Shown piece after piece: positions 14,995-24,703 of a stretch of 64,000 nt of DNA (its first letter is position 1; each line of letters starts with the position of its first letter). The translations under genes were made by a program, and so were the position numbers. The notes beneath the pieces are model-generated. The model searched no databases and was not told where the DNA came from. It was given only the letters and a program-made list of their open reading frames with translations. Source of the DNA: JACVRW01 sp963808545 (lineage in GTDB: Bacteria > Actinomycetota > Thermoleophilia > Solirubrobacterales > Thermoleophilaceae); contig CAWEGB010000007.1 of the NCBI GenBank assembly GCA_963808545.1, forward strand, positions 310,001 through 374,000, in the 5' to 3' direction.

Positions 14995-16494
14995 CTACGG
15001 CAGCGGCTGGAGCCGTGGGAAGACGCCCGACTGGCCCACCAGCCGTCCGAGCGGCGCCTGCGGATCGCACACCGGCGCACGGCCGGTGTTCTCGGGGCCG
15101 CCGAACACGAACTCGGCGATGCCCGCCGCCTCAGCCGCGTTGAGGTACGGGTTGACCGCCGGAGGGGCGGGCTGCGGATTGGTGGTGCACAGGTACGAGG
15201 CGAACGTCTCGAGGTGGCCCTCGGTGCGCAGCTTGTCGTACCCACCCGGCTCGGTGTAGGGATTCGATCGATTGGTGCCGAGCCGGAAGGGCCAGCCGGC
15301 CACCATCTCGGGGTTGACCGGGTTGGAAGTCCGCAGGTAATGGATGCGTTCGCCGCTGCCGTCGAGCGCAGCGTCCCTCGCCTGAGTGGCCGCGGAGTCG
15401 TTGGCGAAGAACGCGGCGATCTCGCGCTTGTAGAGCCCGAGGTAGTCCACCACCGGGATGAGCTCGTCGAGGAACGGGTCGAGCCGCGCCAGCAGCGGCC
15501 TCGTGTTGTCGAGCACCTGCTCGGTGGCCGGGAGACCGGTGCGGGCCACGCGCACGAACGGTCCCAGGTCCTGGAAGAAGCCGTTCAGGTCCGGGGCCAG
15601 CTTGTCGAGATCCACGAGCGTGGGCGACAACGCCCGAGCCGCAGGCCGCAACTGGGTGATGAGTGGGTCGGTGTTCTCGGCGAAGCGGGTCAGGCGCCGC
15701 GTGGTCTCTCGGCCCTCGCGCAGGAAGGTGGGCAGCACCCGGAAGGTATCGGCCAGCTGGGCGTCGCGCGCCGCCACCGTCTCCCACACCCGGTTCGAGT
15801 TCGAGATGAGGTCGCGCAACTGGCCGTTCCGCGCGGTCAAAGCTTCGAACACCACCCCGGTGTCGCGGATGAAGCGCCGGGTGGCGCCGCTCTGCTGGCG
15901 CAGCACGGAGAGCACGTCGTCGGTCTCCTCGGCGAAGGGCGTGAGCAGGCCGAGCGCGTCGTTGATCGCCTCGGCGTTGCCGACCGCCGCCACGCCGGCC
16001 TGATCGAACCAGGTCGAGAAGCGCTCACGGGTGGCGGGGTCGAAGGTGCGCAGGATCTCGTCGAGCTCGACGGTCTCAGCCACCTGTCCCGAGGCCAGCC
16101 GACCGCCGTCGTGCACCCGCCCCGAGGACTTCGTGCCCGGCGACAGCTCGACGTAGGTCTCCCCCAGAAGCGTCTTCTGGCGGAGGATGGCCCGCGTGTC
16201 CCGGGGGATCGGCGCGTAGCGGGCGTCGATCTCCAGCTCGGCGTCGGTGAGCCCGGAGCGCTTGTTGGCGTCCGTCGTCTTGACCCGGCCCACGGGCACG
16301 CCAGAGATGCGGACGTCCGCCTCCTGGGCCAGCTGCGTTGCCTCGGGGAAGGCCACGTTCACCCGGTAACCCTTGGGCTGGAGCGGCACGGAGCCGCCGA
16401 AGCTCAGCCACAGGAAGATCAGGATGCCGAAGCAGGACAGCGCGAACGCCACCATGGCGAAGATGCGACCGAGACTGGGGGTCTGCTTGATCAC
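14995..16494 (-). CDS. MCE family protein, sixth of operon (MceF position)
   Basis: A 499-residue substrate-binding protein of the Mce lipid transporter. N-terminal membrane anchor at about residues 10-32, then the MlaD/MCE beta-barrel domain (about 40-120, with ISGVPVGRV and LLGETYVELSPG). A long helical region (about 150-370) forms the needle-like tube, followed by a Pro-rich tail with Cys that may form disulfides. Six different MCE proteins are expected to assemble as a heterohexameric tunnel through which lipid passes. Its ATG overlaps the preceding gene by four bases. It is the last MCE gene before the MMPL exporter. Confidence 0.93.
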   Translation of the reverse strand: MIKQTPSLGRIFAMVAFALSCFGILIFLWLSFGGSVPLQPKGYRVNVAFPEATQLAQEADVRISGVPVGRVKTTDANKRSGLTDAELEIDARYAPIPRDTRAILRQKTLLGETYVELSPGTKSSGRVHDGGRLASGQVAETVELDEILRTFDPATRERFSTWFDQAGVAAVGNAEAINDALGLLTPFAEETDDVLSVLRQQSGATRRFIRDTGVVFEALTARNGQLRDLISNSNRVWETVAARDAQLADTFRVLPTFLREGRETTRRLTRFAENTDPLITQLRPAARALSPTLVDLDKLAPDLNGFFQDLGPFVRVARTGLPATEQVLDNTRPLLARLDPFLDELIPVVDYLGLYKREIAAFFANDSAATQARDAALDGSGERIHYLRTSNPVNPEMVAGWPFRLGTNRSNPYTEPGGYDKLRTEGHLETFASYLCTTNPQPAPPAVNPYLNAAEAAGIAEFVFGGPENTGRAPVCDPQAPLGRLVGQSGVFPRLQPLP

Positions 16495-17864
16495 GGCGGG
16501 AGGTCGTTGGGCGGGTTCTGAGGACAGACTTCCGGCTCGGCGGGCAGGTTGAGCAGACGCGTCAGCAGGCCGAGCTCGGGATTGCCGCGCACGACCGCTC
16601 CCAGGGTCTGGTAGGCAGGACAGCCGACGAGCACCAGACCGCGGCGGATCGGCCCGTGCGCGTCCTGGAGCGTGTAGAGCGTTGCGCCGTTGTGCGCGGT
16701 CCAGGCACTCCAGAACAGGAACGAGTCCGAGGCACCGGGCGGGTTGTAGGCCAGGATGTTGAAGAACTTGTTCAGCACCTTGAAGCTCTTAGTCAGGCGC
16801 GGGGTCACGACGCCGAGCTTCTCGCTGGCGCTGCGCAGGTCGCGGACCGTGGGCTGAACGTCGCGGGCGAACGGCCGGATCTGATCGCGGATGATCGGGG
16901 TGGTCTCGCGGAAGAACGGCTGGGTCTTCTCCAGCGCCGGCCCGAGGTTGCGGGCGAAGGGCCGCAGCCGCTCCAGCGCCGGGCCGAGCTCGCCGGCCAG
17001 TGCCCCCGTCTTGCGCAGCGTCGTCTCGGTCTGATCGAGGGCGCCCGGGAAGAGCTGGAGCGCTTCGCGCAGAGCCGTCTCCTCGGAGGCGAAGGCCTCG
17101 AAGTTCGCGTTGGCCGAGTCCACGAGCGCGGCGAGTTGCCGGTCGCGCCCGGCCACCGCGGTGGAGAACTCCTGGAAGTTGTGGATCACGCGGCGGAGGT
17201 TGGTACGGCGCCTGGCCAGCAGCCGGGTGAGCTTGTTGCCGTAGCGGGCGGTGGGCTCGAAGCGCTTGAGGGTCTCGCGCAGGTCCTGGGCAGCGGTCTG
17301 CTGGTAGCGCGCGTCGGCGCCGGTGGCCTCGTCGTCGAAGGCCAGGCCGCCGGCGTTCAGCAGCACGCGCAGATACGCGCGCGTGTCTCCGTCGAGCTCG
17401 GCCAGGACCTCATCCGCGTTCACGTCGGGCAGCGTGTTGGCCACAGGCACGCTGCCACCCTCCTTGATCTCCCCCGCCGCCTTCGTGCCCGGGTCGAGCG
17501 CGAGGTACATGTCCTTGAGGCCGGTCTTCGGGCGCAACAGGATCGTGGCGTCCTTGTAGATCGGCTTGTACTCGTCACGGATGCGCATCTGCACCTGGGC
17601 GCGCCCGTCCTCGAGGGTGACCTTGCCGACGTCGCCCACCTTCACGCCGGCGATGTTCACCGTCTGGCCCTGGCCCGGAACCACAGCCTGGGCGGTCTGA
17701 AGCTCTGCGTTGACCTCGTAGAAATCGGTGCCGATGACCGGGAACCAGGCAGGCAGGTAGAAGCGCTGGTTCGTGAGGATGTAGGACCCCACGCCGATGG
17801 CCAGCACGAACAGCACGACGATCGCGATGAACACCGGCGCCTGCTTCTTGATCTGGCGGATCAC
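16491..17864 (-). CDS. MCE family protein, fifth of operon (MceE position)
   Basis: 457 residues. One membrane anchor (about 10-30), the MCE domain (about 47-125, with NIAGVKVGDVGKV and GLKDMYLALDPG), and a long alpha-helical stretch (about 150-370) rich in Leu and Arg. The last ~60 residues carry Cys and are probably periplasmic. In mycobacteria the protein at this position is a lipoprotein; I see no lipobox here, so it appears to be anchored by its uncleaved helix. Overlaps both neighbours by four bases. Confidence 0.93.
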   Translation of the reverse strand: MIRQIKKQAPVFIAIVVLFVLAIGVGSYILTNQRFYLPAWFPVIGTDFYEVNAELQTAQAVVPGQGQTVNIAGVKVGDVGKVTLEDGRAQVQMRIRDEYKPIYKDATILLRPKTGLKDMYLALDPGTKAAGEIKEGGSVPVANTLPDVNADEVLAELDGDTRAYLRVLLNAGGLAFDDEATGADARYQQTAAQDLRETLKRFEPTARYGNKLTRLLARRRTNLRRVIHNFQEFSTAVAGRDRQLAALVDSANANFEAFASEETALREALQLFPGALDQTETTLRKTGALAGELGPALERLRPFARNLGPALEKTQPFFRETTPIIRDQIRPFARDVQPTVRDLRSASEKLGVVTPRLTKSFKVLNKFFNILAYNPPGASDSFLFWSAWTAHNGATLYTLQDAHGPIRRGLVLVGCPAYQTLGAVVRGNPELGLLTRLLNLPAEPEVCPQNPPNDLPP

Positions 17865-19300
17865 GGGCCGCCCCCGATGCGCGCGTCGCTCAGATCCGGC
17901 ACCGGATTGCGGTGGCAGGCGTAGTTCCCCTTGTAGGGCGGCCGGGCGGTCTTGGCCGGCCGGGAGCCGAGCGGCGGCAGCGTGGCGTTGGCGAACAGCG
18001 GCGACTGGCCCACCTGCGGGGTCTGCACCTGGTTCGCGCCACCGCCGGCCTGGAAGCGCACGTAGCTGCCGTTGCCGTCGAAGTTCTGCGACTCACCGGT
18101 CAGGGAGACCAGCGACTGGAAGAACTCCTCGTAGTTGCGCAGCCCGGTCGAGAGATTGCCGTCCTGGATGCGCTGCTCCTGCGTGGGCAGCACCACCTCG
18201 AGCTGACAGCGGTTGAACAGGTCGAGCTGGGGCAGCAGCTTGACCTGACCGTCCACGAAGGTGGCGAAGTCGCTCACCGCCGGCTCGAGCTCGTCCACCA
18301 GGCCCTGCAGCTCGGGCTTCGACAGGAGGGCTCGCGTCTGGCGGATCCAGGGGAAGCCGGCCTCGATGGTGGCCGGCGTCTCACGGACCCCCGGGATGAT
18401 CTCGAGCGCGAAGGCCCGGGTCGAGGGGAAGGCGGCGTTCAGGTTGTCGAGCGCGGGGTTGGCGGCGTCGAGCACCTCGGGCAGCTCGGCGATCGTCTCG
18501 CGCAGGTTGCCCTCCTCGGACGCGAGCGCCCCCATCGTCGTGTTGAAGTTGGTGATGAGGTCCTTGAGCTGCGTCTCGCGCGAGGAGAGAGCGGCGAAGA
18601 TCTTCTGCTGGCTTCCGATGAGCTTGGACAGGTCGCGGGCCTCGGTGCCGAGCAGCGCCTGGTTGACGATCGCGGTGTCGCGCAGTGAGTCCGACGAGTA
18701 GTCGAGCGACTTGTTCAGGGCCTCGGCCGCGGTGAGCCCCTGCACCTCGGGCACCTGGTCGTCGTCCTCGCCCTCCTGCGGCTCTCCGTTGATGGCCTCG
18801 CCGTAGCCCACCAGCAATTTCTGCAGGTCCTCGCGGGTGCTTGTCTGCAGCGTGCCGAGCACCTGATCGATCTGCACCGGCGCCGAGGTCTGGGAGGCCG
18901 GGATGGTGAAGCCGCTGTCGGCCTCCGGCGAGTCCGGGGTGCCGGGGCGGATGTCCATGAACAGGTTGCCCTCGAAGAAGATGCGCGGTCGCACCTTGAT
19001 CTCCGCGTTCTCGTGGATCGGGAGGGCCTCCTCGTCGAGCTTCATGGTGACCTCGACGGCGGGCGAGTCGCCACCGATCGAGTCGATGCCCGACACCTTG
19101 CCCACGTCCACGCCGGCGATGCGGACCGCCTGGTTCTTCTGGATGGGTGGCGCGTTCTCGAAGACGGCCTTGAGCTCGTAGGGCTTGGTGAAGGGGACGT
19201 CCTTCGTGAAGGCAAGGAACACCGCCACACCGAGCACGACGACCGCGATCAGGCCCACCTGAAGGGCGGTGAAGCGGTCGCGTCCCGGCGCCCGCCTCAC
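17861..19300 (-). CDS. MCE family protein, fourth of operon (MceD position)
   Basis: 479 residues from GTG at 19300, chosen because it overlaps the previous stop as GTGA like every other junction in this operon, and because it places the basic residues (RRAPGRDRF) just before the anchor helix. The open frame runs on upstream but encodes only shadow sequence of the preceding gene. MCE domain at about 35-125 (RIAGVDVGKVSGID, FFEGNLFMDIRPG), long helical segment to ~340, then a Gly/Gln-rich tail containing Cys. Part of the predicted six-subunit lipid tunnel. Confidence 0.92.
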   Translation of the reverse strand: MRRAPGRDRFTALQVGLIAVVVLGVAVFLAFTKDVPFTKPYELKAVFENAPPIQKNQAVRIAGVDVGKVSGIDSIGGDSPAVEVTMKLDEEALPIHENAEIKVRPRIFFEGNLFMDIRPGTPDSPEADSGFTIPASQTSAPVQIDQVLGTLQTSTREDLQKLLVGYGEAINGEPQEGEDDDQVPEVQGLTAAEALNKSLDYSSDSLRDTAIVNQALLGTEARDLSKLIGSQQKIFAALSSRETQLKDLITNFNTTMGALASEEGNLRETIAELPEVLDAANPALDNLNAAFPSTRAFALEIIPGVRETPATIEAGFPWIRQTRALLSKPELQGLVDELEPAVSDFATFVDGQVKLLPQLDLFNRCQLEVVLPTQEQRIQDGNLSTGLRNYEEFFQSLVSLTGESQNFDGNGSYVRFQAGGGANQVQTPQVGQSPLFANATLPPLGSRPAKTARPPYKGNYACHRNPVPDLSDARIGGGP

Positions 19301-20757
19301 GGGGTCACCCCCGCGGCGGCGGCGTTGATGCCCTTCTGGCCGCTGGTCTTGGTGCGCAGCGGGCCGGGGGCGTTGCTCAGCACGGTCTGCCCGGGCGCGA
19401 ACTGCTCGTTCCCGGCCTCGCACTCCCTGGGCTGTCCGGGCGCGGCGGAGTTCGGGTAGGGGTTGTTATGCAGATGGTTGATCCGCGATGGCCCGTCCGC
19501 CGGAGCGTCCGAAGGACCGCCCTCGCTGTTCGGTCCCAGGGTCAGGTCCGCCTCGGTGGGCGCCGAGATGATCTGGAAGCGCTGCCAGTTGCCGTTGGCG
19601 TCGCCCTCGGACAGGAGGCTCGCGGCGTTGCGGAACCAGAGCGTGGCGTAGTTGCAGACGGTCTGGGCAGGCGTCAGGAAGTTCAGCGTGGGCCGCAGCG
19701 AAGCCGAGACCCGCGTGAGCTGGTCGACCCCTTGGCGCACCAGAGGGTCGTCGGAGAAGTCGGCCACCGCTTCGAACACGTCGGCCAGGTCCTCGTTGGT
19801 GCGGATCGTCTTGGGCAGCACATCCGTGCCGGCCTCGAAGGCGTCGGCGAGGATCGGGGCCGCGCGCGGGAGTACCGCCACGCCCGGACGCAGCTCACGG
19901 AAGAAGGCGGTGTTGTTGCGGATGAACGGGCGCTGGCGGGGGAAGTCGCGGATCGCGACCGCCTCGCTGATCGGCGCTTCGGAGATGGTCTCCTGCAGGA
20001 AGGGGCGCGCCACCGAGGCCAGCGCGGTGAAGCTCGTGTCCAGGTTCACGAACAGGGCGGCCTGCTCCTCGGCCACCGGGGCCAGCTCACCCGCGGCGCG
20101 GCCCAGCGCCCGGAAGAAGCGGTCCAGGCCCGTACGCGGGTCCGACAGGTTGCGGGCCACCGGCTCGAGATCCGAAAGGAGCGGCACGAACTCCTCGATG
20201 GCCAGGTTGAGATCCTGTCCGCGCCCGGCGAAGCCGCCTCCGAAGCCGTCGAGCGACTTGCGCGAGCCCACGCGCGCCTTCGCATCGAACATGCTGAACA
20301 GGTCGTCGAGCTCCACCACCTCGGGGCGGGCCTGACGCAACGGGATCGTCGCGCCCGGCTTCAGGCCCGCCCGTCCGGCGCCGGGTATGACCTCTATGTA
20401 CTTGAGGCCGAGGGACGAACGTGGGCGCACCAGCAACGTGGAGTCGGCCGGCAGCGGCTCGATGTCCTTGTCGAGCTTCATCGTGACCTGCGCGTAGGTC
20501 GTGCCGTCCTCCTGCTTGCGCGGCTCGATGTCGGAGATGAAGCCGATGCGCGCGCCGCCGATGCGGACTTCGAAACCGTCCACCAGCTGGGAGGCGTTGG
20601 GGAGGTTCGCCTTGAGATCGTAGGTGGGCACGAACGGCAGTCCCGAGTTCGCGTTGTAGCTCAGGAACACGGCGACGATCGTGACCAGCACGGTCACCGC
20701 ACCGACCAGCACCGGGCTGGCGGTGAGTGCGGCTCCTCCCGAGCGCCGCGGGCTCAC
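19297..20757 (-). CDS. MCE family protein, third of operon (MceC position)
   Basis: 486 residues. Anchor helix at about 14-34, MCE domain about 45-130 (RIGGARIGFISDI, SLGLKYIEVIPGAG), helical tube segment to about 350, and a low-complexity C-terminal tail rich in Gly, Asn, Pro and Ala ending near INAAAAGVTP. The tail is longer than in MceE and MceF and may extend beyond the membrane. Translational coupling with both neighbours is indicated by four-base overlaps. Confidence 0.93.
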   Translation of the reverse strand: MSPRRSGGAALTASPVLVGAVTVLVTIVAVFLSYNANSGLPFVPTYDLKANLPNASQLVDGFEVRIGGARIGFISDIEPRKQEDGTTYAQVTMKLDKDIEPLPADSTLLVRPRSSLGLKYIEVIPGAGRAGLKPGATIPLRQARPEVVELDDLFSMFDAKARVGSRKSLDGFGGGFAGRGQDLNLAIEEFVPLLSDLEPVARNLSDPRTGLDRFFRALGRAAGELAPVAEEQAALFVNLDTSFTALASVARPFLQETISEAPISEAVAIRDFPRQRPFIRNNTAFFRELRPGVAVLPRAAPILADAFEAGTDVLPKTIRTNEDLADVFEAVADFSDDPLVRQGVDQLTRVSASLRPTLNFLTPAQTVCNYATLWFRNAASLLSEGDANGNWQRFQIISAPTEADLTLGPNSEGGPSDAPADGPSRINHLHNNPYPNSAAPGQPRECEAGNEQFAPGQTVLSNAPGPLRTKTSGQKGINAAAAGVTP

Positions 20758-22235
20758 TCGCCGTCTCCCAACAGGTAGTCGAGTGCGGGCTCGCCCGTGC
20801 CCTTCAGTGCGGGCGAACCGCCGCGGGCCCGCTCACGCAGCGTGCTCAGGTTGCGCTCACGCTCGCGCGCCTCGGCGCTGGTGCCGTCCTGTCCGAGCAG
20901 CGCGCCGAGGACCGAACCCGTGGGGGCCACGCTGCCGCCCCCCTCGACCTCCGGAGCGTTGCGGGCCGCCAGGCTGCTCGAGCCGGAAACGGGCTCGGCA
21001 GCCGTGTTGTAGAAGTTGGCCGAGCAGTTGACGTTTTCCTCTGCGGGATTGTCGTCGTAGGTCGAGCAGAGGTTGGTCACGAGGCCGGCACGCAGGTAAT
21101 GCCCGATGCTGTCGAAACCGTTGGTGGCCAGCGCGGCGTAGTAGAGGAAGTCGTTGATGCGCTCCGGCCCGCCTGTCTCATCGAGGCTCTCCGTGAGTTG
21201 ATCGAGATCGACCGAGACCGGCGCCAGCTGCGTGCCCAGGCGATTGAGGTCCTGGATCAGCGGACGCGCCTGAATCAGCGCCGGGCGACCGCGCTCGAGC
21301 GCATCCCCGAGGCTCGGGAGGGCCACGCGCGATGCGTCGGCCAGCGTGCCCTGCGCCTTGATCAGCCGGCCCAGGGCGGGTGCCGACGCGCGCAGGTCGG
21401 CCAACAGGGGGGTGCCCTGGTCGGCGAAGCCCTCGAGATCGGCCATGAGCGGGCGCAACTCGGCGAGGAACTCCGGAAGCAGCTCGATGCCCCGGGCTAT
21501 GTCGCCGCGGCGCTCGGCCGAGGCCTCGCCGGTGGTGTTCGCCTGAACGATGAAGTCGGCGAACGCCTCCTTCTCCCGCGCCAGCGGTGCCAGCACCGTG
21601 TCGGAGTTGCGCGCCAGGCGGGCCAGCTCGCGGTTCTGCTTCGAGAGGATCTGGAGCACCTCGTCGGTCTCGCGCAGCGCCGGGTTGGCCCGGTGGATCA
21701 CCTCGTTGAGGTCCTCGCCCCGGCCGGCCAGCGCGGTACCGAACTCGCTGAGAAGGATCGAGAAGCGCTCCCGGTAGGGCAGCCGCAGGGTGTTGTTGAT
21801 GAGATCGAGGTCCACGGGTGAGCTCGTGTTGGCCACGGGCAGGAGCCGCTCGCCCTTCCCGTCACCCTCCTCGATCTCCCGCAGCCGGGCCGCGTCGGGG
21901 GTGCCGGGCTCGCACTCCACGAACTTCTCGCCGATCAGCCCTTGAGCGCCGATCGAGCAGGAGGCGTCCGCCTTCCAGGGGACGAAGTCCTTGTTGTCGA
22001 TGCGCAGGGTGACTGCGGCCTTCTCGTCCTCGGTCACGTCCAGGTCGCTGATCTGGCCAACCGGGACGCCGGCGATCTTCACGTCCTCGCCGGGGACGAT
22101 GGTGGAGGCGTTGTCGAAGATCGCGCGCACGTAGTAGGCGTCCTGGGTGTCGTCGTCACTCGCCTCGCGCGCGATTCCGATCACGATCCAGGGCACGATC
22201 GCCACCAGCAGCCCGATCAGCACGATCCGCCTCAT
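20754..22235 (-). CDS. MCE family protein, second of operon (MceB position)
   Basis: 493 residues with a hydrophobic N-terminal anchor (about 4-22), MCE domain about 35-120 (KIAGVPVGQISDL, LIGEKFVECEPGTP) and a long helical region to ~350. A tail (about 385-493) carries Cys and a charged Arg/Glu-rich end (ERERNLSTLRERARGG). A Cys occurs in the beta-barrel (SCSIGAQGLIGE) and another shortly after (VECEPG), which could form a structural disulfide. Four-base overlaps with MceA and MceC positions. Confidence 0.93.
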   Translation of the reverse strand: MRRIVLIGLLVAIVPWIVIGIAREASDDDTQDAYYVRAIFDNASTIVPGEDVKIAGVPVGQISDLDVTEDEKAAVTLRIDNKDFVPWKADASCSIGAQGLIGEKFVECEPGTPDAARLREIEEGDGKGERLLPVANTSSPVDLDLINNTLRLPYRERFSILLSEFGTALAGRGEDLNEVIHRANPALRETDEVLQILSKQNRELARLARNSDTVLAPLAREKEAFADFIVQANTTGEASAERRGDIARGIELLPEFLAELRPLMADLEGFADQGTPLLADLRASAPALGRLIKAQGTLADASRVALPSLGDALERGRPALIQARPLIQDLNRLGTQLAPVSVDLDQLTESLDETGGPERINDFLYYAALATNGFDSIGHYLRAGLVTNLCSTYDDNPAEENVNCSANFYNTAAEPVSGSSSLAARNAPEVEGGGSVAPTGSVLGALLGQDGTSAEARERERNLSTLRERARGGSPALKGTGEPALDYLLGDGE

Positions 22236-23638
22236 GGGCCGATCGGAGTCGTGGTCGGGTCGCAGCCCCTGAACGGCCAGGGCGCGCTGCCGTCGGGCGA
22301 GGGCTGGATCGAGCCGCCCGGGCAGCGGTTCTTCTGTCCCGTCTGGAAGCCCTGCAGCCGCTGGCCCGGAGGTACCCCGTTGAGCGTGTAGGTGGCGGGG
22401 TCGAAGTTCGTGGGGCTGAACACCGGCATGACGCGGGCGTAGTGGCCGTTGGCGTCGTAGGGCGCAGCCGCCTCGGCGAACTTGGTGAGCCAGCCGGAGA
22501 GGTCCGGCGTATAGCCGCGCGCGTACTCGACCACCGGCTGTGAGCGGTCGAGTGCCCGTATGGCGCGCGGGAACACGGTGGAGGTGAGCTGCGCCAGGCG
22601 GGGCTGGCTGGCCGTGAGATCGGTTAGGTCGTTGCCCGGCCCGGGTTTCTTGAGCAGGGTGCGCAGATCGGCCACCGTGGGCCGTGCCTCCGCCACGAGC
22701 GGCTGCAGCGCGCGGAGGAACGGGGCGAGGTCGCGCGTGGCGGGCTTCGACTCCTCCACCAGCACGTCGAGGTCGTCCAGCGTCGCGCGCAGGTTCACGA
22801 ACGTGGTGTTGGCCTTGCGCAGAGTGCCGGGCAGCAGCTCGAGGGCCCGGCCGAGGGCCACGTTCTCGTCGCCGATCGCCCGGAAGGCCGAGTTGGTGTT
22901 GCCCACGAGCGCCTCGAGCTCAGCGCTGCGCTCGGCGATCGCCGACACCGTGGTGGCCCCGTCGCGCAGGAAGCGCTCGAGCACGGCCTGGTCGAGGGCC
23001 AGCTCGCTGGTCAGGGCGGTCGTGCTCGAGAGGAAGGGAGCGAAGTACTTGATGCTCTCGCCGGCCTCCTCGCCCTTGCCGTCGTACTGCGTGCCCGAGC
23101 CCCTGATGAAGTTCCGCAGCCCCTCGCGGGTCTCCGTGTCGAGTGCGTTGAAGACCGCGTCGATGTCCACCGGCGCGTTGGTGCTGTCGGCCCCGATCTC
23201 ACCGCCGTCGTCGATCTCGTTCGCGTCGTTGGGACCGGGTGACAGGGAGACGTAGCGGTTCGCGATCCCCGACAGTGAGGTGGCCCGGATGGTGGCCGTG
23301 GTGCCCTCGTGCAGGGGGGCCAGGTTCTCGTCGATCTCCATCGTGACCACGGCGTCCGAGCTGTTCGAGAGCTCGATGTCGCGGATCGTGCCCACCGGCC
23401 CGCCGCCCACGCGGACCTGGTTGCCAACCACGAGCTGGCCGGCACTGTCGAAGACGGCCTTGACCCTGTAGGACTCGGCGCCACCGAACACGGCCAGCGC
23501 CACCAGCGCGACGGCCACGACCAGGGCAACCACCCCGATGACCCGGCCCAGCGTCGAGCCTCGCTCGCCTTGGAGCGGTTCGCGGGTCCTACCCTCTCGT
23601 GTTATCGAATCCAAGCGTGGTCGAACGCAGCTCCGCAC
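22232..23638 (-). CDS. MCE family protein, first of operon (MceA position)
   Basis: About 468 residues if started at GTG 23638; a TTG nine codons in would also fit, and no ribosome binding site settles it. Anchor helix about 33-50, MCE domain about 58-140 (RVGGGPVGTIRDIEL, LSGIANRYVSLSPG), helical region to ~370 and a Pro/Gly-rich tail with two Cys. It begins 18 bp after the stop of the transporter ATPase, so permeases, ATPase and all six MCE proteins read as one operon. Confidence 0.92.
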   Translation of the reverse strand: MRSCVRPRLDSITREGRTREPLQGERGSTLGRVIGVVALVVAVALVALAVFGGAESYRVKAVFDSAGQLVVGNQVRVGGGPVGTIRDIELSNSSDAVVTMEIDENLAPLHEGTTATIRATSLSGIANRYVSLSPGPNDANEIDDGGEIGADSTNAPVDIDAVFNALDTETREGLRNFIRGSGTQYDGKGEEAGESIKYFAPFLSSTTALTSELALDQAVLERFLRDGATTVSAIAERSAELEALVGNTNSAFRAIGDENVALGRALELLPGTLRKANTTFVNLRATLDDLDVLVEESKPATRDLAPFLRALQPLVAEARPTVADLRTLLKKPGPGNDLTDLTASQPRLAQLTSTVFPRAIRALDRSQPVVEYARGYTPDLSGWLTKFAEAAAPYDANGHYARVMPVFSPTNFDPATYTLNGVPPGQRLQGFQTGQKNRCPGGSIQPSPDGSAPWPFRGCDPTTTPIGP

Positions 23639-23656
23639 TCAGCGAGAGCTCTTTGA

Positions 23657-24679
23657 CTACTCCATGCCGAGGGGGCCCTGTGCCTCCCCGGAGAGAAACT
23701 GCCTTACGAACTGGTTGTCGCTGTTGAAGAGCTCGGCCGCGGGACCCGACTCGACGATCCTGCCCTTCCATAGGATCGCGATGTAATCGGCCACGCGGCG
23801 GGCGGACATGATGTCGTGGGTGATCACGCAGTAGGCGCCGCCGTTCTCCTGGTGCACCTCCATGATCAGCTCGCACAGGAGGGCTGTTCGCACCGGATCC
23901 AAGCCGGAGTCCGGCTCGTCGAACAGCACGATGTCCGGGTCGAGCACCAGCGCGCGAGCGAAGCCCGCCCGCTTTCGCATCCCTCCGGACAGCTCATTCG
24001 GCATCTTGTCGAGCGCGCCGCCCAGACCGACCTCGCCCAGCCTGCGCAGGACGATCTCCGAGATCTCCTCCTCGCCCTTGTCCGTGTGCTGGCGCAGGGG
24101 GAAGGCCGTGTTGTCGAACACGTTCATGGATCCGAACAGCGCTCCGTCCTGGAACAGGACGCCGAACTTCTTGCGCATCTCGAACAGGTCGTCGTCGGCC
24201 ATCGCGGGCACCGACTCGCCGTGCACGAGCACGTCCCCCTCGTCGGGGTAGAGCAACCCGACCATGTGCTTGATGCACACCGACTTGCCGGTCCCCGAGG
24301 GGCCCAGGATCATCGAGATCTGATCGTCGGGCAGGCCGAGGTTCAGGCCGTTGAGAATGGTGTTGCGGCCGAACGACTTCTTCACGTCGATGAACTCGAC
24401 CGCGTCCGTGGTGCCGTGCTCTCGCGTGCGGCCGGAGTGCCACTGGTAGGGCTGCTCGCCCTCGCGTGTCTGGTCGATGATGTTGTCGGGGATGTCCTCG
24501 TTCGTCACGCGGGTTGGCGGCGCCGCTGGGGCCGGAGGCGGGTCGTCCTCGACCAGCGCGTGCTCGACCGAGGTGTCGGTCTCCTCCTGCTGAGCCTCTC
24601 CGCGCGTCTGCTCCCAGTCGCGCGCGTCCAGGGGCTGCTCGCCGGTCTCCCCGCCTTCCTCTCTGCGCTCGTCGCTCAC
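23657..24679 (-). CDS. ATPase of the Mce lipid ABC transporter (Mkl/MlaF type)
   Basis: ABC ATPase that powers the YrbE permeases. Walker A GPSGTGKS at residues 126-133, Q-loop in LFQDGALFGSMNVFDN, signature LSGGMRKRAGFARAL, Walker B DIVLFDEPDSGLDP, and H-loop THD. The LSGGM signature and Asp-Ser-Gly-Leu D-loop are typical of MlaF/Mkl. It carries an unusual ~90-residue acidic, Pro- and Gln-rich N-terminal extension before the ABC domain, probably disordered. In Mycobacterium the equivalent Mkl gene is unlinked to mce operons; here it sits between yrbE and mceA. Confidence 0.95.
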   Translation of the reverse strand: MSDERREEGGETGEQPLDARDWEQTRGEAQQEETDTSVEHALVEDDPPPAPAAPPTRVTNEDIPDNIIDQTREGEQPYQWHSGRTREHGTTDAVEFIDVKKSFGRNTILNGLNLGLPDDQISMILGPSGTGKSVCIKHMVGLLYPDEGDVLVHGESVPAMADDDLFEMRKKFGVLFQDGALFGSMNVFDNTAFPLRQHTDKGEEEISEIVLRRLGEVGLGGALDKMPNELSGGMRKRAGFARALVLDPDIVLFDEPDSGLDPVRTALLCELIMEVHQENGGAYCVITHDIMSARRVADYIAILWKGRIVESGPAAELFNSDNQFVRQFLSGEAQGPLGME

Positions 24680-24703
24680 CGGCTCCCTCCTGCGGGTCCT
24701 GCG

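Noticed and set aside
19301..19423. Extension of the MceD-position gene to 19423
   Set aside because: GTG at 19300 overlaps the previous stop exactly like the other operon junctions, and the extension has no MCE-like anchor sequence.
16656..20778. Long plus-strand frames opposite the Mce genes
   Set aside because: Mirror-frame artefacts of high GC3; the minus strand encodes recognisable MCE proteins throughout.
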